Below, in pieces: positions 58,539 through 64,000 of a stretch of DNA of 64,000 bases. A program made the position numbers and the translations under genes. This DNA is from Thiohalophilus thiocyanatoxydans. Lineage in GTDB: Bacteria; Pseudomonadota; Gammaproteobacteria; UBA6429; Thiohalophilaceae. Below the pieces are notes generated by a model. It did not search any database. It was not told the DNA's origin and saw nothing but the letters and a program-made list of their open reading frames with translations. The stretch is taken from positions 62,001 to 126,000 of the forward strand of contig NZ_SOQX01000001.1 of NCBI RefSeq assembly GCF_004366735.1, in the 5' to 3' direction. Within the stretch, counting starts at the first letter, position 1; every line of letters starts with the position of its first letter.

Positions 58539-58597
58539 CGGTACGGCATGGATTTGGTGTATTATAGACATTTGTACGAATTTCTTCGCAAAAGTTT

Positions 58598-58603
58598 TAT
58601 AAT
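58598..58603 (+). promoter_or_regulatory. -10-like element upstream of hemC
   Basis: A perfect TATAAT, 42 bp before the hemC ATG at 58645. No -35 at 16-18 bp is convincing, so this is only a candidate start of the hemCDXY transcript. Confidence 0.35.
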
Positions 58604-58644
58604 CTCTTTTTATACCCCCATAAATCCTTAATCAAGAGCAAGGC

Positions 58645-59571
58645 ATGAGCGAAACCCTCCGTATAGCAACACGCAAAAGTCAGCTGGCGCTGTGGCAGGC
58701 CGACTATGTCAAAACCGCGCTGGAAGCGCTCCATCCCGATCTGCGGGTCGAGCTGGTCAAAATGACCACCCAGGGGGACAAGATCCTCGACACCCCGCTG
58801 GCCAAGGTGGGCGGCAAGGGGCTGTTCGTCAAGGAGCTGGAAAGCGGCCTGCTTAGCGGGGACGCCGATATCGCCGTCCACTCGATGAAGGATGTGCCGG
58901 TGGAGCTGCCCGAGGGCCTGCATCTGCCGGTCATCTGCCCGCGCGAGGATCCGCGCGATGCCTTCGTCTCCAATACCTATACCGCCCTGGAACAGCTGCC
59001 CGAGGGCGCCCGGCTGGGCACCTCGAGCCTGCGCCGCCAGTGCCAGATCGCCGAGCTGCGCCCGGATCTGCAGATTCTCGATCTGCGCGGCAACGTCAAT
59101 ACCCGTCTGCAAAAACTCGATGACGGCCAGTATGACGCTATTATCCTCGCCGCCGCCGGGCTCAAGCGGCTCGGCTTCGAGGATCGCATCACCCAGTTCC
59201 TCGGCCCGGAGATCAGCCTGCCGGCCATCGGCCAGGGGGCCGTCGGGATCGAGTGTCGTCGCGACGATGAACGGATCAACCGCCTGATCGCGCCTCTCAA
59301 CCATGCCACCACCGCTACCCGGGTGCGTGGCGAACGGGCCATGAACCACCGGCTCAACGGCGGCTGCCAGGTGCCGATCGCCGGCTACGCCGAAGTCTCC
59401 CACGGCGTGATCCTGATCCGCGGCCTGGTGGGGCGCATCGACGGCACGGAAATGGTCCGCGGCGAGATCGCCGGCCCCCCGGAGGATGCCGCCGAGCTTG
59501 GCGTGGTGCTGGCCGAGGATCTGCTGGCGCGCGGCGCCGACGTGATCCTGGAGGAGCTGTATGGGGTGTGA
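58645..59571 (+). CDS. hemC: Porphobilinogen deaminase
   Basis: Polymerises four porphobilinogen units to hydroxymethylbilane. 308 residues; [18 protein letters not shown], the Asp-containing [14 protein letters not shown], and the dipyrromethane cofactor cysteine in [14 protein letters not shown]. hemD overlaps its last codons. Confidence 0.97.
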   Translation: MSETLRIATRKSQLALWQADYVKTALEALHPDLRVELVKMTTQGDKILDTPLAKVGGKGLFVKELESGLLSGDADIAVHSMKDVPVELPEGLHLPVICPREDPRDAFVSNTYTALEQLPEGARLGTSSLRRQCQIAELRPDLQILDLRGNVNTRLQKLDDGQYDAIILAAAGLKRLGFEDRITQFLGPEISLPAIGQGAVGIECRRDDERINRLIAPLNHATTATRVRGERAMNHRLNGGCQVPIAGYAEVSHGVILIRGLVGRIDGTEMVRGEIAGPPEDAAELGVVLAEDLLARGADVILEELYGV

Positions 59572-60337
59572 TCTGGCCGGTCTGCGGGTGGTCGTCACCC
59601 GCCCGGCAGAGCAGGCCACCGCCCTGCAAGAACGCATCACACAGGCCGGCGGCCGGGCGCTGCTGTTTCCCCTGCTGGCCATCGCCGGCCCAGCCGATCC
59701 GGCGCGCCTCCGCCCCCTCCTGGCCGGCCTCTCCGACACGGATCTGCTGATCTTTGTCAGTCCCAACGCCGTGCGTTACGGCCTCGAGCAGCTGGCCGCT
59801 TACGGCGGCCTCCCGGCGGGCAGCCGTCTCGCCTGCGTCGGCCTGGGGACCGCCCGGGCCCTGGAACAACGGGCCGGGCGGCCCCCCGATCTGCTCCCCG
59901 CCGGCGGCTACGACAGCGAGGCGCTGCTGGCCCTGCCGGCCCTGCAACAGGTCGACGGTCAACGGGTGGTGATCTTTCGCGGCCAGGGGGGACGCGAACA
60001 GCTGGCCGAGACCCTGCGTGCCAGAGGCGCGCAGGTGGAGTATGCTGAGGTCTATCGACGGATCAGGCCGGACAATGATCCCGAACAGTTACCGGACCTG
60101 TTGCGCCAGGACGCGATCGATATTATCAGTGTTACCAGCAGTGAAGCGCTGGACAACCTGATCGAATTCGGCGCGCCCGAGCTGGAGAGATTGCAACGTA
60201 CCCCGCTGGTGGTGTTTCATCAACGAATTGCCGACGCCGCCCGACGGCGCGGATTTCACGGCCCGCTGCGGGTCTGTGACCAACCCGGCGACGACGGACT
60301 GATCGAGACGCTGCGCCGCTGGCGCCATGGTGAGTAA
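59561..60337 (+). CDS. hemD: Uroporphyrinogen III synthase
   Basis: Closes and rearranges hydroxymethylbilane to uroporphyrinogen III. 258 residues, two-domain alpha/beta fold with weakly conserved sequence; recognisable by [39 protein letters not shown] and ITSxEAL-type [12 protein letters not shown]. Overlaps hemC by 11 bases and has GGAG before its ATG. Confidence 0.93.
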   Translation: MGCDLAGLRVVVTRPAEQATALQERITQAGGRALLFPLLAIAGPADPARLRPLLAGLSDTDLLIFVSPNAVRYGLEQLAAYGGLPAGSRLACVGLGTARALEQRAGRPPDLLPAGGYDSEALLALPALQQVDGQRVVIFRGQGGREQLAETLRARGAQVEYAEVYRRIRPDNDPEQLPDLLRQDAIDIISVTSSEALDNLIEFGAPELERLQRTPLVVFHQRIADAARRRGFHGPLRVCDQPGDDGLIETLRRWRHGE

Positions 60338-61496
60338 CAACGCGATGAACGACAAAGAGACCGAAAACGATAACGCCCCGCCCGATACCCCGGACGAGGC
60401 GACAGAGCAGGACGCCGGCTCCGCGGAAGCGGAGACTCCCCCGACAGCGCCGAAAAAGCGCTCCCGCGTCGGCGGGATCGCCCTGTTTTTCGCCCTGCTC
60501 GGTCTGCTCGGCGTGATCGCCCTGGCCGGCGGCGGCTATTACCTGTGGCAAAACCAGCAACAGCTGAGCGCCGAGCAGGCGCAACAGCTCAGCACGCTGC
60601 GGGATAACCTGGCCAATCTCCAGCAAGAACAGCGCACCAAAAGCGAACAGCAGGGAGAACAACTCGACAGCTTGCGTGAACGCCAGCGCAATCTGGACAA
60701 CGCCCTGGAAAAACTACTCGCCAGCCGCAGCCATCTGCGCAACGACTGGCTGCTGACCGAAGCCGAGTACCTGCTCAAGCTGGCCAACCACCGCCTGTTA
60801 CTGGAGCGGGATGTGGAAACCGCCATGGTGGCCCTGCAATCGGCCGACGCCCGGCTGCGTGACGTGGCCGATCCCGGCCTGCTGCCAATCCGCGAGCGCA
60901 TCGCCGCCGACATCAATGATCTGCGCAGCGTCGACCAGCCGGACCTCGCGGGGCTCTCCTTCAATCTGAGCAGCCTGGCCGAGGATGTCACCCGTTTACC
61001 CCTGGCCACGCCCGATCCGCAAAGTCAGAACCGCCAGGGCGAACAACCCGTGGCCGACGAGGTCGATAACTGGCAAGAACTGCCGGCGGCGATCTGGCGC
61101 GATATCAAGTCACTGGTGGTGATTCGCCAGCATGATGATCCGATCCAACCGCTGCTGGCACCCGAACAGCGCTTCTTTTTAACCCAGAATCTGCAACTGC
61201 AACTGGAACAGGCGCGTCTGGCGCTGCTCAACGGCCAGACCCGGGTCTATCAGGAGCGGCTGCAACAGGCCCGTCAGTGGCTGGAAACCTATTTCGATAC
61301 CGGGCATAACCCCACCCGCCAGGCGATCGAACAACTGACCGAACTGGCCGAGCAGGAGATCCATCCCGAACTCCCTGACATCAGCGACACACACCGGGCC
61401 TTGCAAACATTTCGGCAACAACACAGCCCGGCCGACGATGCGCCCGCCCCGGCGTCAGACGACGACAGCGATCAACAGGACAGCCCGTCATCATGA
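60327..61496 (+). CDS. hemX: HemX-family membrane protein
   Basis: 389 residues: acidic cytoplasmic N-terminus, one membrane segment (about 50-73), a long coiled-coil (about 75-145) and a helical periplasmic domain. Annotated in other genomes as uroporphyrinogen methyltransferase-like, but no SAM motif exists here, so methyltransferase activity is not supported. Overlaps hemD and hemY, indicating coupled expression. Confidence 0.9.
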   Translation: MVSNNAMNDKETENDNAPPDTPDEATEQDAGSAEAETPPTAPKKRSRVGGIALFFALLGLLGVIALAGGGYYLWQNQQQLSAEQAQQLSTLRDNLANLQQEQRTKSEQQGEQLDSLRERQRNLDNALEKLLASRSHLRNDWLLTEAEYLLKLANHRLLLERDVETAMVALQSADARLRDVADPGLLPIRERIAADINDLRSVDQPDLAGLSFNLSSLAEDVTRLPLATPDPQSQNRQGEQPVADEVDNWQELPAAIWRDIKSLVVIRQHDDPIQPLLAPEQRFFLTQNLQLQLEQARLALLNGQTRVYQERLQQARQWLETYFDTGHNPTRQAIEQLTELAEQEIHPELPDISDTHRALQTFRQQHSPADDAPAPASDDDSDQQDSPSS

Positions 61497-62668
61497 AAGG
61501 GTTGTTCTACGCTTTTTTGATTCTGCTCGGCGCCGTCCTGCTCGGGCTGCTCGCCTATCAGGATCCCGGCTATGTCCTGATCAGCCGCGGGCAAAGCACC
61601 GTGGAGATGACCCTGTCACTGTTTGTCAGCGCCATCGTCCTCGGTTTTATTCTGCTCTATTTTTTGATCCGGCTGGTCGTACGCAGCTGGCATGTCCCGG
61701 CGAACCTGCGCCGCTGGCGCAAACTGCGCCGTCGGCGCAAGGCGCGCCACGCGTCCAACCGCGGCCTGATCGAGCTGGCGGAAGGCAACTGGCGCCGCGC
61801 CGAACGGGCGCTGATCAAACACGTCAAAGAGAGTGACACCCCGCTGCTCAACTATCTCTCCGCGGCGCGGGCCGCGCAAAAACAGCACGCGCACGAACGC
61901 CGCGATCACTATTTGTCACTCGCCCACCACAGCGCCCCCGGCGCCGACGTGGCTGTGGGGCTGACCCAGGCGGAACTGCAGCTGGCCCACGGTCAGCTGG
62001 AACAGTCGCTGGCCAGCCTGATGCATCTGCAATCGCTGGCGCCGCACCATCCGCATGTGTTGTATCTGCTCATGCAGCTGTACGAACAACTGCACAGCTG
62101 GAGTGATCTGCAGGCGCTGTTACCCCAGCTGGACAAGTACAAGGTGCTCGAGGAGACCGAGCATAATCAGCTCAGCAAAAAGGTTTATCTGAACCTGCTG
62201 CAGATGAACCGGCACAGGGCCGAAACGCTCAACAAGATCTGGCAACAGTTGCCGCGCGATCTGCGCCAGGATCAGGCGTTGATCGAGGAGTACGCCCGAG
62301 ACCTGATCGATCTGGCGCAACACGATGCGGCCGAAACCGTGCTGCGCGAGGCGATCAAACGTGACTATAACAACGAGCTGGTGCGCCTCTACGGACTGGC
62401 AAGCTCCACCACGCCGGAGCGTCAACTGCAACAGGCGGAACACTGGCTCAAGGGCCGGGAGAACAACGCCAATCTGTTGCTGGCGCTGGGACGCCTCGCA
62501 CGACGTTGTGACCTCTGGGGCAAGGCACGCAGTTATCTGGAAGCCAGCCTGGGCAACCACGAACTGGCGGAAACCTATCGCGAGCTGGGACAGTTACTGG
62601 ATAAACTCAATGAACGGGAACAGGCCGCCGACTGTTACCGCAAGGGATTATTACTTCTGAGTGTCTGA
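61493..62668 (+). CDS. hemY: HemY-family TPR membrane protein
   Basis: 391 residues: two N-terminal membrane helices (about 3-25 and 40-62), a basic patch (RRWRKLRRRRKARHASNR) and about seven TPR-like repeats to the C-terminus, ending in REQAADCYRKGLLLLSV. Not related to protoporphyrinogen oxidase despite the shared symbol. Family function is unresolved, possibly organising late heme enzymes. Confidence 0.9.
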   Translation: MKGLFYAFLILLGAVLLGLLAYQDPGYVLISRGQSTVEMTLSLFVSAIVLGFILLYFLIRLVVRSWHVPANLRRWRKLRRRRKARHASNRGLIELAEGNWRRAERALIKHVKESDTPLLNYLSAARAAQKQHAHERRDHYLSLAHHSAPGADVAVGLTQAELQLAHGQLEQSLASLMHLQSLAPHHPHVLYLLMQLYEQLHSWSDLQALLPQLDKYKVLEETEHNQLSKKVYLNLLQMNRHRAETLNKIWQQLPRDLRQDQALIEEYARDLIDLAQHDAAETVLREAIKRDYNNELVRLYGLASSTTPERQLQQAEHWLKGRENNANLLLALGRLARRCDLWGKARSYLEASLGNHELAETYRELGQLLDKLNEREQAADCYRKGLLLLSV

Positions 62669-62917
62669 GGGATTACCGCTGTCCTGCTCGCCGGAGTCCA
62701 TCTCCTCAACTTCATTGGCCACGTCATCAAACAGGCTGTTACATACCACCCGCAGATCATGTAACTGGGCGCCGATTTCGCTGATCCTGTCGTAACTCTT
62801 GCCGTGCAGCTCCATTTGCATGCGATGCGCCGTGGAATGGGCCATACGCAACATATCGCATAGATGGGCCGCCTCATCCAGCAAGCGGCTGCCTTTTTCT
62901 CCAACTGAATCCGTCAC
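62651..62917 (-). CDS. Small helical protein of unknown function
   Basis: 88 residues starting with GTG. Heptad-like spacing of hydrophobic residues (LLDEAAHLCDMLRMAHSTAHRMQMELHGKSYDRISEIGAQLHDLRVVCNSLFDDVANEV) suggests a helical bundle; the tail is acidic. Its stop overlaps the end of hemY by 18 bases. I do not recognise a family; it could be a real small gene. Confidence 0.55.
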   Translation of the reverse strand: MTDSVGEKGSRLLDEAAHLCDMLRMAHSTAHRMQMELHGKSYDRISEIGAQLHDLRVVCNSLFDDVANEVEEMDSGEQDSGNPSDTQK

Positions 62918-62997
62918 TACGTTTTATCCCGTCATGCAGCCAGCGGCTGTACTGAGAATAAACTTAGCAGATCGGCGGGAGTTTGCGAAGCACCGCA

Positions 62998-64000
62998 TCA
63001 GTCCCTGTTGTATTCAAACGCATCGGAGTAATAGTGGTCCAGATCCAGCCCGTGAGCGGGAAACATTGCCTGCCCGGCATAGACCATCGGTGGCGGCCCG
63101 GAGGCATAGATATCATAGCCACCCAGTTCGGGATAATCCTGGACAATCGCCTCATGCACATACCCGGTGCGACCCTGCCAGTTATCTTCGTCCATGGGCT
63201 CAGACAATACGGGGGTATACCGGAAGTTGGCGTGCGCCTTGAGCCACTGTTCGGGGAGCGACGCCATGTAGAGATCCCGGGCCGCCCGCGCGCCCCAGTA
63301 GAGATGCATCGGCCGCTCGCTGCCCAGGGCAAAGGCGTGCTCGATCATCCCCTTGATGGGAGCAAACCCGGTGCCCCCGGCCATGAAGATGATCGGCCGA
63401 TCCGACTCCTCGCGCAGATAAAAACCGCCGAACGGCCCTTCGATACGCAGGATATCCTTGACCTGCATCTTGTCGAACACTTCGCCGGTAAAACGGCCGC
63501 CTTCCACATGGCGGATATGCAAGACCAGAAACGCGTCGTCGTGCGGCGCGTTGGCCAGGGAAAAGCTGCGTCGACGCCCGTCCTTGAGCACAAAGTCCAC
63601 ATACTGGCCGGCCAGAAACTGCAGCCGCTCACTGGCAGGCAGCTTGAGTTTCAGCAGCATGACATCATGATTGAGTCGCGACATCTCGGCGATGCGGGTG
63701 GGCAGTTTTTTAATCGGGATATCCTGGCCTTCGGCCACTTCGCGGGTTTCAATGATCAGGTCCCCGCGGGCCCGGGCCTGACAAAACAGTGCCATACCGG
63801 CGATCGCCTGTTCTTCCGTCAACGCCGGCGGCAATTCACCGTCGGGGTAGGCGATCTTGCCCTCGACCACCTTGCCCATGCAGGATCCGCAAGCCCCGTT
63901 ACGGCAACCGTAAGGCAGCGTCAAACCGTGGCGCAGGGCGGCATCCAGCACCGGCTCATCGGCTTCGACAGGAAAAGTGTGGCCACTGGGCTCGACTTTA
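62998..64000 (-). CDS. 2Fe-2S ferredoxin-NAD(P)H flavin reductase, CDP-glucoseen reductase type; 5' end outside window
   Basis: At least 333 residues. N-terminal plant-type [2Fe-2S] domain with ligand pattern YGCRNGACGSCMG and distal ALFCQA; FAD-binding domain with RRSFSLANAP; NAD-binding domain with FMAGGTGFAPIKGMIEHA and C-terminal YASGPPPMV. This is the CDP-6-deoxy-delta-3,4-glucoseen reductase (AscD/RfbI)-like family, also related to Fre. The frame is open to the end of the window. Its electron acceptor is unknown. Confidence 0.88.
   Translation of the reverse strand, partial: KVEPSGHTFPVEADEPVLDAALRHGLTLPYGCRNGACGSCMGKVVEGKIAYPDGELPPALTEEQAIAGMALFCQARARGDLIIETREVAEGQDIPIKKLPTRIAEMSRLNHDVMLLKLKLPASERLQFLAGQYVDFVLKDGRRRSFSLANAPHDDAFLVLHIRHVEGGRFTGEVFDKMQVKDILRIEGPFGGFYLREESDRPIIFMAGGTGFAPIKGMIEHAFALGSERPMHLYWGARAARDLYMASLPEQWLKAHANFRYTPVLSEPMDEDNWQGRTGYVHEAIVQDYPELGGYDIYASGPPPMVYAGQAMFPAHGLDLDHYYSDAFEYNRD

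Overview
The window reads as a chromosomal segment of a moderately GC-rich gammaproteobacterium. The evidence is gene order: def-fmt-rsmB with ntrYX and trkA, mnmG/rsmG-parAB-atpIBEFHAGDC-glmU-glmS, and argH facing algZ-algR-hemCDXY. These blocks are shared with Pseudomonas and with sulfur-oxidising lineages such as Chromatiales/Ectothiorhodospira relatives. The lineage is inferred; no rRNA or tRNA gene was seen. Almost all of the window is core housekeeping. No prophage, insertion sequence, CRISPR array or classical defence locus was recognised.

Layout. 1-8 kb: an edge-truncated PAS-GGDEF-EAL protein, uvrD, an orphan Hpt protein, a rubredoxin-reductase-like flavoprotein, hemF and tsaC, separated by repeat-rich spacers. 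8-13.3 kb (minus strand): topA, smg, dprA and a LysM lipoprotein. 13.4-24 kb (plus): def, fmt, rsmB, a DUF4390 protein, ntrY, ntrX, trkA, trkH and a TPR protein. 24.3-29.9 kb: an AT-richer potassium island with a short KdpD-type kinase and KdpE facing a second trkH-trkA pair and a small winged-helix-like protein. 30-41 kb (minus): the ATP synthase operon, followed by an FKBP/SlyD-like isomerase, glmU and glmS. 41-47 kb: parB, parA, rsmG, a DUF302 protein, a PilH-like receiver and mnmG. 47-48.5 kb: a Fur-controlled bfd-bfr pair and a multiply broken membrane-protein gene. 48.6-54.6 kb: lexA-dinB, a methyltransferase, a diheme cytochrome c-DUF302 fusion with a DUF302-like partner, a degenerate GGDEF protein and a seven-unit palindromic repeat array. 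54.7-64 kb: argH, algZR, a thioredoxin-fold protein, hemCDXY and an edge-truncated 2Fe-2S flavin reductase.

Regulation that can be read from the DNA: a lexA promoter covered by a symmetric four-half-site operator unlike the E. coli SOS box; tandem FNR/ANR-type boxes before the cytochrome-DUF302 operon; a Fur box inside the bfd promoter; a sigma-70 promoter for the atp operon with a palindrome in its spacer; a FliA-like promoter before the PilH-like gene; and a T-rich direct repeat between kdpD and the second trkH.

Two intergenic repeat systems stand out. One is a family of REP-like hairpins with a 5' GTAG(G) tail whose stems vary but stay complementary; pairs of them form the array at 53.9-54.6 kb. 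The other is a set of degenerate 7-bp-period tandem repeats in at least ten places. In places these run into coding regions and supply stop codons (Hpt, the flavoprotein, glmU).

The least expected protein features are an NtrX with wrecked ATPase motifs and no GAFTGA loop, the cytochrome-DUF302 fusion, and the truncated KdpD without Kdp ATPase genes.
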